Shown: positions 56,155 to 64,000 of the stretch, one piece after another
How positions within the stretch are numbered: position 1 is the stretch's first letter
How the letters are laid out: every line of letters begins with the position of its first letter
Assembly (NCBI RefSeq): GCF_024169515.1
Contig: NZ_JAMKCQ010000001.1
Span: 4,650,001-4,714,000 of the forward strand
Reading direction: 5' to 3'
Length of the DNA stretch: 64,000 nt
Source: Erwinia aphidicola
GTDB taxonomy: Bacteria > Pseudomonadota > Gammaproteobacteria > Enterobacterales > Enterobacteriaceae
The notes under the pieces: model-generated
Databases searched by the model: none
The model's input: only the letters and a program-made list of their open reading frames with translations
Told to the model about the DNA's origin: nothing
Translations under genes and position numbers: made by a program

Positions 56155-57236
56155 TATAAAATACTCGTATAAGGAGATATTCCCAGACCGCTATTTAATG
56201 ACTTGTCTGAGACTTCTATATTTTTCTCAAAAGTTGCAGCGCTCACTAATATCATCAATGAGATGATTATAATTCTATTCGACTTTTTATTGATTGCCGC
56301 AGCGAGATACATAGCTAATAAAGCGGGAACAAAAGAAAATAAATCGACTAATCTGTTGAATATTTGTATCTGAGAAGAAAATATTAATGAAATAACATAA
56401 CTTAAACATAAAGCGTTAAGAATACGTCTTGTACTAAAATTAACAATCTTTTCTTGTAAGAAAATATAAAGTGTAGGTATACACATCCTTAAAATTATGC
56501 CTATACCAGATCCCTCTGTTACTTCGACATTAAATTTATTTGTGGCATAAGCTGCATATTTCGTTTCTAAGAAAAAAGAGTTATTGAAAATAATATTAAT
56601 TAGACCAAGTTGTGTTATCAAAATGTAAAATATAATTATCAGCAACAACGATATATATCTATTTAGTTTTATTCTATCTGAATAATAGAATGGCAAAAGG
56701 AGTAAACTCGATACGTGAAATCCTGCAGCTAATAACGTTATAAATAAGAAAGATTTTTTTTTGCTATTGAGTAGCTGGTATACTGCTATGATAAGCAGTG
56801 ATACTGCTGTATATTGCCTAATAGATGAATATCCATTTAGATAACAAGAGAAGATAAATATACTAATAAAAACCCAATATAATCTTTCTCTGGAGAGCTT
56901 TATTAGACATAAAAACATTATCAAACTTGTCGCTACAAATATCCATTGATATGATACATCTAATCCAATTACTAGGTAATTCAACCCTAAATAGATCGGC
57001 TCTAGCCTTTCACTACCGCCGTTTTTGAGTATATTATATATTTCGACATAGTTTTTATAATCAGTACCAATGTCGTATCGTAATGCCGCAGGCAAAAACA
57101 TTGTTAAAAACATTGCTGATAGGGCTACTACCCTAATTCCAGTATGATTATGTTTACCATGAGTACTGCTTATACTTGCAAATAAAGCACATAAAAAAGC
57201 GATCAGGTTATATATTATAAATGGATTAAACGTCAC
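56154..57236 (-). CDS. wzy: O-antigen polymerase Wzy (EpsG-like)
   Basis: Multispanning membrane protein of 360 residues with about ten segments, of the EpsG type. Seen: FLPAALRYDIGTDYKNYVEIYN near residue 50, and LEPIYLGLNYLVIG; a large periplasmic loop lies in the C-terminal half. It is the only candidate polymerase in a cluster with wzx and wzz, so the Wzy role rests on topology and context. Very AT-rich. Confidence 0.8.
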   Translation of the reverse strand: MTFNPFIIYNLIAFLCALFASISSTHGKHNHTGIRVVALSAMFLTMFLPAALRYDIGTDYKNYVEIYNILKNGGSERLEPIYLGLNYLVIGLDVSYQWIFVATSLIMFLCLIKLSRERLYWVFISIFIFSCYLNGYSSIRQYTAVSLLIIAVYQLLNSKKKSFLFITLLAAGFHVSSLLLLPFYYSDRIKLNRYISLLLIIIFYILITQLGLINIIFNNSFFLETKYAAYATNKFNVEVTEGSGIGIILRMCIPTLYIFLQEKIVNFSTRRILNALCLSYVISLIFSSQIQIFNRLVDLFSFVPALLAMYLAAAINKKSNRIIIISLMILVSAATFEKNIEVSDKSLNSGLGISPYTSIL

Positions 57237-57238
57237 AA

Positions 57239-58237
57239 TTAAACCTCGAATATGCTTTTTTCAGGAAAGCGAGTGTCTAAAGCGTCTATTATTTCTTTCT
57301 TACACTTAGCAAAATTACTGATATTTCCGCTATCATTTAAACAAAGCAATTTAAATTTATCATTGTTCTTTATTATTGATATTGCTGAGTTTATATGATC
57401 GTCTTGCAAGGAAATAAAACATGTGAATTTCTTATTGTTCTTGTTGTAGAACTCACCTGAGCACAATCTCCAGTACCGGAATAGATATTGATTCACATCA
57501 GTTAATTCACGATGTTTTGTAATGCAACTACCATCAAGAATGGAATACTCAAAGTCCCAAACGTCTTTAAATGTCGTTTTTTTATAAGGAAGTGGAGAGT
57601 GAGGGTCATAAAAACCCGTATATTTCTTCCATGGCATTAATGCCAAGTTGCGCATTAAATCCGCACCGTAATCTAACCTAAAAAGATTTTTCAATGTATT
57701 TAAATGATATTTGTTATTAAATTTCCTGTTGATAACACAAATATTCCTTAATAAATGATGTTCAATCCCACCACCATAAATAGGATTCATTATCATATAG
57801 TCTACTGGAAGATTATTCTTAAAGAAATATTCGCTTTCGATGCTGTTTAATGCAAAAGTGTCGTCATTGAAATAAATAAAATTCTCGGATAAATCAGATA
57901 TTCTATGAAAATTTAGTTCTATAGTGTGTGAATTAAACGTTGGCAGATATTCCTCTGGGATATAATCCGCATGTTTAACATGCACTAGCTTATTGCAGTT
58001 CAGATTCAAAAAATCAGGGATATGGCCAGCAGTGATAAAGTAAACCTTCCGAATCCACGGCATGTTCTTTTCTATAGATCTAAAGACATATTTTAAATTA
58101 TCCCAGTCTCTAAATCTTTCAGCATCAAATTCTTTACTATTAGAGTGCTTCTGATATTCGATCTGCCATAATCTATCAGAACCGTCAACCCAAGGTAGTA
58201 CCACATCAATTGGATTTTCGCCGCTACTAATTTCCAT
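57239..58237 (-). CDS. Stealth-family hexose-1-phosphate transferase
   Basis: 332-residue protein with the Stealth conserved regions in order: CR1 IDVVLPWVDGSDRLWQ (residue 10), CR2 from about 42 (RFRDWDNLKYVFRSIEKNMPWI, then HTIELNFHRISDLSENFIYFNDDTF), CR3 near 215 (DPHSPLPYKKTTF), CR4 near 280 (FISLQDDHIN). These enzymes transfer sugar-1-phosphate and make phosphodiester-linked glycans; they are best known from capsules and teichoic-type polymers. Its presence implies a phosphodiester in the O-unit. It overlaps glf by 11 bases. AT-rich. Confidence 0.87.
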   Translation of the reverse strand: MEISSGENPIDVVLPWVDGSDRLWQIEYQKHSNSKEFDAERFRDWDNLKYVFRSIEKNMPWIRKVYFITAGHIPDFLNLNCNKLVHVKHADYIPEEYLPTFNSHTIELNFHRISDLSENFIYFNDDTFALNSIESEYFFKNNLPVDYMIMNPIYGGGIEHHLLRNICVINRKFNNKYHLNTLKNLFRLDYGADLMRNLALMPWKKYTGFYDPHSPLPYKKTTFKDVWDFEYSILDGSCITKHRELTDVNQYLFRYWRLCSGEFYNKNNKKFTCFISLQDDHINSAISIIKNNDKFKLLCLNDSGNISNFAKCKKEIIDALDTRFPEKSIFEV

Positions 58238-59345
58238 TTTTTTCTTGCTCTACAGTATACAGCGCAGATTTTATAACCTGATGCATATCATAATATTTGT
58301 ACTCAGCCAAGCGGCCGCCAAAAACAATAGAGTCTAATTTTTTTGATAGATCTCTATATTTTTTGAAGAGTTCCATGTTTTTATCGTCATTGATAGGATA
58401 ATAGGGTTCGTTCTCTTCGTCAGCGGAAGCTGGATATTCTTTAGTAATAATAGTAAAGGCAGTTTTATTATCATCAAAATGTTTATGTTCAATAATTCTG
58501 GTGTAAGGCACTGATGATTCGGTATAATTAACAACCGCATTTCCCTGATAATCTTTAATTTCTATTCTTTCACTCTCAAATTTTAACGAACGATAATCAA
58601 GCTTTCCTAGACAAAACCCGAAATACTCATCAATTGCACCGGTGTAGATTACTCTATTAGCACTTTCTGACCATTTTTCTTTGTCACTTAGGTAATCGAC
58701 GTTCAATATTATATCTATGCCATCAAGCATTTTTTCAATTATTTGAGTGTAACCACCAATGGGAATCCCTTGGTAATTGTCATCAAAGTAATTATTATCG
58801 AAAGTAAATCGTACTGGTATGCGTTTTATAATATCAGCTGGCAACTCTTTTGCAGAACGCCCCCACTGTTTTTCTGTATAGCCTTTGATAAAAATCTCAT
58901 AAACATCTCTACCAACCAAAGAAATTGCTTGCTCCTCTAAGTTAGCAGGTAGTTTGTTCTCTACTTCTTTGCGCTGAGCTTCAATTCTCAACTTTGCTTC
59001 GTCAGGTCGGGCTGTTCCCCATAACTGATAAAAAGTGTTCATATTGAACGGAAGATTATAAAGTTTCCCTTTGTAGTTAGCCAAAGGTGAATTTGTAAAG
59101 CGGTTGAAATCGGCGAACTGATTTATATATTCCCATATTTTTTTATCATTCGTATGAAATATATGAGCACCATATTTGTGTACATGAACCCCATCTTCAT
59201 TCTTCGTATATACGTTTCCTGCTATGTGATCTCTTTTTTCCAGAACCAATACTGAAAATCCTTTTTTCCTAAGCTCATACGCACACACTGAACCAAACAA
59301 CCCTGCGCCTACGATTAAATAGTCATATTTTTTTTTAATGTTCAT
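58227..59345 (-). CDS. glf: UDP-galactopyranose mutase
   Basis: FAD enzyme of 372 residues converting UDP-galactopyranose to UDP-galactofuranose. Motifs: YLIVGAGLFGSVCAYELRK (FAD Rossmann), EKRDHIAGNVYTKNEDGVHVHKYGAHIFHTND, FTNSPLANYKGKLYNLPFNM, and YTEKQWGRSAKELPADIIKRIPVR. Donor for galactofuranose in the O-antigen. It starts 115 bases after rfbA; that gap shows no gene and may hold a minor promoter. Confidence 0.95.
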   Translation of the reverse strand: MNIKKKYDYLIVGAGLFGSVCAYELRKKGFSVLVLEKRDHIAGNVYTKNEDGVHVHKYGAHIFHTNDKKIWEYINQFADFNRFTNSPLANYKGKLYNLPFNMNTFYQLWGTARPDEAKLRIEAQRKEVENKLPANLEEQAISLVGRDVYEIFIKGYTEKQWGRSAKELPADIIKRIPVRFTFDNNYFDDNYQGIPIGGYTQIIEKMLDGIDIILNVDYLSDKEKWSESANRVIYTGAIDEYFGFCLGKLDYRSLKFESERIEIKDYQGNAVVNYTESSVPYTRIIEHKHFDDNKTAFTIITKEYPASADEENEPYYPINDDKNMELFKKYRDLSKKLDSIVFGGRLAEYKYYDMHQVIKSALYTVEQEKNGN

Positions 59346-59460
59346 TATTATTTCGGCACCTTATTACAAACTCAAAATCTGGAGTATATTTAACTATCCA
59401 TCACTAATAGATAGAAATATCTTTCTTAAAGAAAAAAAGCTCAAATTTTCATATCAGTGT

Positions 59461-60333
59461 TCAGTATCCTTTCACCATCTTGAGCAGATACTGCCCATAC
59501 TCATTCTTCGATAAAGGTGCAGCCAGTTTCTTAACCTGCTCTGCATCAATAAAACCTTTGCGATAGGCAATCTCTTCCGGGCAGGAGACTTTCAGGCCCT
59601 GTCGCTGTTCAATTGTTTGGATAAAATTACTCGCTTCAATCAGGCTGTGATGCGTACCGGTATCCAGCCACGCATAGCCGCGCCCCATCATCGCCACAGA
59701 GAGACTGCCCTGCTCCATATACAGGCGGTTGATATCGGTGATTTCCAACTCGCCGCGCGGTGAGGGTTTAAGGCTTTTAGCCATATTCACCACGCTGTTA
59801 TCGTAGAAATATAGCCCGGTCACAGCATAGTTACTCTTCGGCTCCAGCGGTTTTTCTTCGAGGGAGACGGCGATGCCCTCTTTATCAAACTCAACTACGC
59901 CGTAGCGTTCTGGATCGTTGACGTGGTAAGCAAAGACCGTAGCACCAGATTTCTGGTTTACTGCAGCTTCCAGCTCTTTCGGCAGGTCGTGGCCGTAGAA
60001 AATGTTATCGCCCAGTACCAGCGCCACATTATCATCACCGATAAACTCTTCGCCGATAATAAAGGCCTGCGCCAGTCCGTCCGGGCTTTCCTGCACTTTA
60101 TACTGCAGGTTCAGGCCCCACTGGCTGCCATCGCCCAGCAGTTGCTCAAAGCGCGGTGTATCCTGCGGGGTACTGATAATCAATATATCGCGAATTCCCG
60201 CCAGCATCAGAGTACTGATCGGGTAATAGATCATCGGCTTGTCGTAGATAGGTAGCAGCTGTTTACTGACGGCCATCGTGACCGGGTACAGGCGGGTACC
60301 GGAACCGCCCGCCAGAATAATTCCTTTACGCAT
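59461..60333 (-). CDS. rfbA: glucose-1-phosphate thymidylyltransferase
   Basis: Makes dTDP-glucose, first step to dTDP-L-rhamnose; 290 residues. [18 protein letters not shown] is the nucleotide-binding signature, [18 protein letters not shown] the substrate lobe, and [14 protein letters not shown] carries the metal Asp. Third of rfbB-rfbD-rfbA, 52 bases after rfbD. Confidence 0.96.
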   Translation of the reverse strand: MRKGIILAGGSGTRLYPVTMAVSKQLLPIYDKPMIYYPISTLMLAGIRDILIISTPQDTPRFEQLLGDGSQWGLNLQYKVQESPDGLAQAFIIGEEFIGDDNVALVLGDNIFYGHDLPKELEAAVNQKSGATVFAYHVNDPERYGVVEFDKEGIAVSLEEKPLEPKSNYAVTGLYFYDNSVVNMAKSLKPSPRGELEITDINRLYMEQGSLSVAMMGRGYAWLDTGTHHSLIEASNFIQTIEQRQGLKVSCPEEIAYRKGFIDAEQVKKLAAPLSKNEYGQYLLKMVKGY

Positions 60334-60385
60334 TGGGTATCTCTAATTTGTTATTCTGAGCAAATCTCAGAATTAGAATGTAGGG

Positions 60386-61285
60386 TTAAATTGCCTGTAA
60401 CGCTGTGAGCTCTTCAAGCATGCGCCGAACGCCTGCCTGCCACTCTGGCAGGTTAAGTGCAAAAGTTTGCTGAAACTTTGCGTTATCAAGGCGAGAATTT
60501 AATGGCCGCTGAGCCGGAGTGGGATAGCTGCTGGTCGGCAGAGGTTTCGCCTCAGTGAGCGCCAGCGCAACACCCGCCTTTCTTGCCTGAGTAAACACCA
60601 GGCTGGCGTAGTCGAACCATGTGGTGGTTCCTGAAGCAACCAGATGATAAAGACCAGCAACCGAAGAGTCACGCTGGGCAGAAGTAATGGCATGAGCAGT
60701 ACAGTCAGCGAGCAAATCCGCACCGGTTGGTGCTCCGTACTGATCGTTTATAATCCCCAGTTCAGCCCGCTCTTTCGCCAGTCGTAACATTGTCTTAGCG
60801 AAATTATTACCTTTAGTGGCGTAAACCCAGCTGGTGCGGAAGATAAGATGCTTCTGGCAGTGCTGCTTAATTGCCTGCTCACCCGCCAGCTTGCTTGCGC
60901 CATAAACGTTGAGCGGCCCGGTGGCATCATCTTCTGCCCACGCCTGCTCTCCGTTACCGGGAAAAACGTAGTCAGTGGAGTAATGCACCAGCCATGCACC
61001 CAGCGCCTGAGCTTCTTTAGCGATGGCCTCGACGGTGACGGCATTAATTAAGCGTGCCTGTTCCGGCTCACTTTCCGCTTTATCAACGGCAGTGTAAGCG
61101 GCTGCATTTACGATGACGTCAGGTCGAAGGGCGCGGATGGTGGCAATGATGCCTGCAGTGTGAGTGAAGTCACCACAGTAGTCAGTAGAGGATGTTGCCA
61201 GCGCGGTGACGTTACCCAGCGGCGCCAGGGAACGTTGTAACTCCCAGCCCACCTGTCCATTTTTCCCGAACAGCAGAATATTCAT
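60386..61285 (-). CDS. rfbD: dTDP-4-dehydrorhamnose reductase
   Basis: Last enzyme of dTDP-L-rhamnose synthesis, 299 residues, SDR fold: [19 protein letters not shown] (NADPH loop), [13 protein letters not shown], and the YGASKLAGE catalytic Tyr-Lys pair near residue 130. ATG 61285 overlaps the rfbB stop by 4 bases. Confidence 0.95.
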   Translation of the reverse strand: MNILLFGKNGQVGWELQRSLAPLGNVTALATSSTDYCGDFTHTAGIIATIRALRPDVIVNAAAYTAVDKAESEPEQARLINAVTVEAIAKEAQALGAWLVHYSTDYVFPGNGEQAWAEDDATGPLNVYGASKLAGEQAIKQHCQKHLIFRTSWVYATKGNNFAKTMLRLAKERAELGIINDQYGAPTGADLLADCTAHAITSAQRDSSVAGLYHLVASGTTTWFDYASLVFTQARKAGVALALTEAKPLPTSSYPTPAQRPLNSRLDNAKFQQTFALNLPEWQAGVRRMLEELTALQAI

Positions 61286-62370
61286 GGCTGACGTTCACTA
61301 TAGTTCTGCTCAATCCACGACTGGTAGGCGCCGCTCTTCACATTGCTAACCCACTCATTATGAGTTAGATACCACTGCACCGTTTTGCGGATCCCGCTTT
61401 CAAAGGTTTCCTGCGGTTGCCAGTTAAGTTCTGCTGCAATCTTAGCGGCATCGATGGCGTAGCGCCGATCGTGGCCCGGGCGGTCGGCAACATAGGTAAT
61501 CTGCTGGCGGTAGCTGCACTCTTTAGGCACCAGTTCGTCCAGCAGGTCACAGATAGTTTCTACCACCTGCAGATTCTGCTTCTCATTGTGGCCGCCGATG
61601 TTATAGGTCTCACCTATCTGCCCCTGCGTCACCACGGTATAGAGCGCGCGCGCATGGTCTTCTACATACAGCCAGTCGCGGATTTGATCGCCTTTGCCGT
61701 ATACCGGCAGCGCTTTGCCATCCAGCGCGTTAAGGATCACCAGCGGGATCAGTTTTTCCGGGAAGTGGTACGGGCCATAATTATTGGAACAGTTGGTGAC
61801 GATTGTCGGGAATCCGTAAGTACGCAGCCAGGCGCGAACCAGATGGTCGCTGGATGCTTTTGACGCGGAGTAAGGGCTGCTGGGTGCATACGGCGTGGTT
61901 TCAGTGAACAGTGGCAGTGCAGCACCCGCAGGCTCTTCATCAGGATGCGGCAGGTCACCATACACTTCATCCGTCGAGATATGGTGGAAGCAAAACGCCG
62001 CTTTACGGTCTGAATCTAATCCATTCCAGTAGCTACGCGCGGCTTCAAGCAGTACATAGGTACCGACAATATTGGTTTCAATAAATGCTGCCGGGCCGCT
62101 GATTGAGCGGTCGACATGGCTCTCCGCCGCCAGGTGCATTACCGCATCAGGCTGATGCTGGCTGAAAATGGCACTCATTGCCGCGCTGTCGCAGATATCG
62201 GCCTGCACAAAGGCATAACGTTCACTGCTGCTGACATCCGCCAGAGATTCCAGATTGCCGGCGTAGGTTAATTTATCGACATTGATGACGCTGTCAGAGG
62301 TGCTGTTAATAATATGGCGAACCACGGCCGAGCCGATAAATCCGGCTCCGCCCGTCACTAGAATTTTCAC
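61282..62370 (-). CDS. rfbB: dTDP-glucose 4,6-dehydratase
   Basis: NAD-dependent extended SDR of 362 residues: [44 protein letters not shown] and [14 protein letters not shown] with the catalytic Tyr-Lys. Converts dTDP-glucose to the 4-keto-6-deoxy sugar. First of the rhamnose genes, directly after wecA. Confidence 0.96.
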   Translation of the reverse strand: MKILVTGGAGFIGSAVVRHIINSTSDSVINVDKLTYAGNLESLADVSSSERYAFVQADICDSAAMSAIFSQHQPDAVMHLAAESHVDRSISGPAAFIETNIVGTYVLLEAARSYWNGLDSDRKAAFCFHHISTDEVYGDLPHPDEEPAGAALPLFTETTPYAPSSPYSASKASSDHLVRAWLRTYGFPTIVTNCSNNYGPYHFPEKLIPLVILNALDGKALPVYGKGDQIRDWLYVEDHARALYTVVTQGQIGETYNIGGHNEKQNLQVVETICDLLDELVPKECSYRQQITYVADRPGHDRRYAIDAAKIAAELNWQPQETFESGIRKTVQWYLTHNEWVSNVKSGAYQSWIEQNYSERQP

Positions 62371-62418
62371 GCTTATATTCTCTCTGTATTCAATTTTATT
62401 TCTGCATCAGATGAATTT

Positions 62419-63465
62419 CTATTTCACCGTCATAATAGTGTCAGCAGTGAGCTTTATTCTCGCCACCATGCGTACGCCATAAATAAACGAGATAAAACTC
62501 AGGCAGAAGATAGCAAACTGCCAGTTATCCGGCACGTGGCAACCTTCGAGGATAATGCCGAGCATGCCGCTAAACAGCTGGCCTGAAGTCATGATCGCTA
62601 AGGTCATACGACCGCTGAATCCGGCGCGCATCAGAATATGGTGCAGGTGCTCGCGATCGGGGCGGAACGGGCTGCTGCCGCGGCGTACGCGGGAGATCAT
62701 CACGCGGATCATATCCATCAACGGCAGAGCAATAATCCACAGTGCGGTCACCGGTGCCATCACCGCGTCTTCGCCCTGAGAGGCAAGGATAAGTAACCAG
62801 ATTACGGTGAAGCCGATCAGCATGCTGCCGGCATCACCCATAAATATTTTGAATTTCCGCCCCCACGGCACCCCGAGGTTGAGCAGAATGTACGGCATGC
62901 AGGCCACCACCAGCGCCAGGCACCACATCCCCAGCTCCGTCTGTCCGCCGAAGAAGAACAGCATGCTCAGGGTGGCAAAGGCCACGCTGGCCAGGGCACC
63001 AAGTAAGCCGTCGATACCGTCAACCATATTAAAGGCATTGATCGAACCGATCACGGCAAACAGCGTTACCAGATATCCGAGCGCCCCCAACATCAGCGGG
63101 TAGCCAAACAGGAAGGTGCCCAGCGAGTCAATCGCCAGCCCCTGCCACATCATAATCCCCGCTACCCCGGCCTGTACCAGCATGCGCGGCATCACCGGCA
63201 GGTCAAAGCGGTCGTCAATCACGCCGACCAGTAGCAGCAGCGTGATGCACAGCATATAGACCGGAAAACCCGGCAGCCAGCCAGGCTGCAGACTATACAG
63301 TAGCCATAACGAAAAATAGATAGAGACCCCACCCACCAGCGGGATGTGTCCGGAGTGATGCTTGCGCGCGTTCGGCTTGTCGACCAGGCCAACCCGACGG
63401 GCAATTTTTCGCGCGGCGAACAGCAGCGCCAGTGCGCCTATAAAGACAACAATGATATCTAGCAT
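62419..63465 (-). CDS. wecA: undecaprenyl-phosphate GlcNAc-1-phosphate transferase
   Basis: Polyprenyl-phosphate N-acetylhexosamine-1-phosphate transferase that starts O-unit assembly on undecaprenyl phosphate. 348 residues, about eleven membrane segments. Family motifs: GVIDDRFDLPVMPRM (DDxx near 85), NAFNMVDGIDGLLG, KIFMGDAGSML and the REHLHHILMRAGFS histidine loop. ATG 63465 is used rather than 63483 to match the family start. First gene after JUMPstart; in E. coli wecA belongs to the enterobacterial common antigen cluster, so this may be a dedicated or relocated copy. Confidence 0.92.
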   Translation of the reverse strand: MLDIIVVFIGALALLFAARKIARRVGLVDKPNARKHHSGHIPLVGGVSIYFSLWLLYSLQPGWLPGFPVYMLCITLLLLVGVIDDRFDLPVMPRMLVQAGVAGIMMWQGLAIDSLGTFLFGYPLMLGALGYLVTLFAVIGSINAFNMVDGIDGLLGALASVAFATLSMLFFFGGQTELGMWCLALVVACMPYILLNLGVPWGRKFKIFMGDAGSMLIGFTVIWLLILASQGEDAVMAPVTALWIIALPLMDMIRVMISRVRRGSSPFRPDREHLHHILMRAGFSGRMTLAIMTSGQLFSGMLGIILEGCHVPDNWQFAIFCLSFISFIYGVRMVARIKLTADTIMTVK

Positions 63466-63512
63466 ATGTTTACCCGTGCCCACAAAATTTAAGCATCCTG
63501 ACTAAATTTGAC

Positions 63513-63555
63513 CACGCTACCGCCCCTGGCTATAGCTACCAGTTGGCTGTCACTG
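63513..63555 (-). promoter_or_regulatory. JUMPstart with ops element
   Basis: On the minus strand the sequence runs CAGTGACAGCC..., CTGGTAGCT, then GCCAGGGGCGGTAGCGTG, the conserved JUMPstart found before O-antigen and capsule operons. It ends in the ops core GGCGGTAGCGTG (63513-63524), where RfaH is recruited to paused RNA polymerase. It lies 48 bases before wecA, so the whole wecA-to-rfbC transcript is predicted to be RfaH-dependent. Confidence 0.93.
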
Positions 63556-63844
63556 ATTCACCTACAAGCATAGCCAGTGAATTCCGGCCAGCTTTGTTTT
63601 TTTTTATTGGATTTATCCTGGAAACAAATCCACATGTCGCGTTACAAAATTGTGCGACAATTCTTATACTATTGGCGCGGTCACACAAGCTTAATCTACT
63701 GTCTTTTTTATGTAATTTACCATTCTCAACCACGTTGAACAATTAAGTATCACTGACCGGTTATTTTTTGACACGCCACTACTGTCATGACGCCAGCGCT
63801 TATCGGTTGCAGTCTCGTGCAAAATTTCGCTGCCCGCAGAAATG
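63556..63844. other. O-antigen operon promoter and leader region
   Basis: About 290 bases between the galE terminator and JUMPstart, with no gene. AT-rich patches such as TTGTTTTTTTTTATTGG (plus strand, about 63594) and TATACTATT (about 63666) could supply the promoter. A small minus-strand frame at 63536-63742 has no ribosome site or family likeness and is not called. Confidence 0.45.
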
Positions 63845-63873
63845 AAAAAACTCCCAAATCAGGGAGTTTTTTT
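63845..63873 (-). terminator. terminator of galE
   Basis: AAAAAACTCCC / GGGAGTTTTTT with a short loop and T-runs on both sides, 24 bases past the galE stop. Bidirectional intrinsic terminator that insulates the O-antigen operon from galE. Confidence 0.9.
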
Positions 63874-63896
63874 AATCAATGCCAGTCATGTCTGAA

Positions 63897-64000
63897 CTAT
63901 CGGTAACCGTTAGGATTGTTCGACTGCCAGTTCCAGGTATCGCGCATCATCTCATCGATACCGCGAGAGACGCGCCAGTTCAGCTCTTTGTCCGCCAGCG
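63897..64000 (-). CDS. galE: UDP-glucose 4-epimerase GalE, C-terminal part
   Basis: Only the last 33 codons are in the window: [20 protein letters not shown] followed by QSNNPNGYR and a TAG stop. E. coli GalE ends similarly (RELNWRVTRTLDEMAQDTWHWQ). It would supply UDP-galactose, the substrate of Glf. Confidence 0.88.
   Translation of the reverse strand, partial: LADKELNWRVSRGIDEMMRDTWNWQSNNPNGYR

Overview
The window is chromosomal DNA of a gamma-proteobacterium of the order Enterobacterales, most likely from the Erwinia/Pantoea group (Erwiniaceae). The evidence is GC-rich core genes close to Escherichia coli proteins, and the gene order yeeX-yeeA-dacD ... sbcB-plaP ... yeeZ-hisLGDCBHAFI-wzz-gnd-rfb-wecA-galE, which is the 44-minute region of E. 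coli with lineage-specific insertions. Genus and species cannot be fixed from the sequence alone.

Layout. 1-3 kb: an ascorbate-type PTS (IIC, IIB, IIA; minus strand) divergent from a LacI-family regulator that carries two DNA-binding domains in tandem. 3-13 kb: an unrecognised protein, amn, a butanediol dehydrogenase, a YdeP-type molybdopterin oxidoreductase, a YceI protein, an AcoR-type sigma-54 activator, a DUF998 membrane protein and the 3' relic of a TonB-dependent receptor. 13-20 kb: a Gfo/Idh/MocA dehydrogenase with a palindromic operator, tRNA-Asn, an ilvD/LysR divergent pair, an Old Yellow Enzyme, and a siderophore-interacting protein/PadR operon behind a Fur-like box. 20-28 kb: MATE exporter, Kdo hydroxylase, an orphan lac-repressor homologue, yeeX, yeeA, dacD, a small lipoprotein and kbp. 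28-34 kb: a rearranged island between kbp and sbcB. It holds a broken 5' copy of sbcB, two AT-rich acyltransferase-3 genes, a frameshifted second kbp, and then intact sbcB. 34-41 kb: plaP with an upstream coupled leader ORF, puuA divergent from puuD-puuR-puuB, and yeeZ. 41-49 kb: the complete his operon with its leader peptide and attenuator. 49-64 kb: wzzB, gnd and a Wzx/Wzy O-antigen cluster (wecA, rfbBDA, glf, Stealth transferase, wzy, two family-2 glycosyltransferases, wbsX, wzx, rfbC) behind a JUMPstart/ops element, then the end of galE.

How the genes work together. The O-antigen cluster supplies dTDP-rhamnose (RfbA, B, D, C) and UDP-galactofuranose (Glf), starts the repeat unit on undecaprenyl phosphate (WecA), extends it with four candidate transferases, flips it (Wzx), polymerises it (Wzy) and sets chain length (Wzz). 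The two AT-rich acyltransferases near sbcB could decorate this or another surface glycan. PlaP, PuuA, PuuB and PuuD form the putrescine import and gamma-glutamyl route under PuuR, but puuC and puuE are not in the window.

A family of short hairpins with covarying stems is scattered between genes through much of the window. It is the main signal not explained by coding genes, and one member has been duplicated together with the 3' tail of sbcB.
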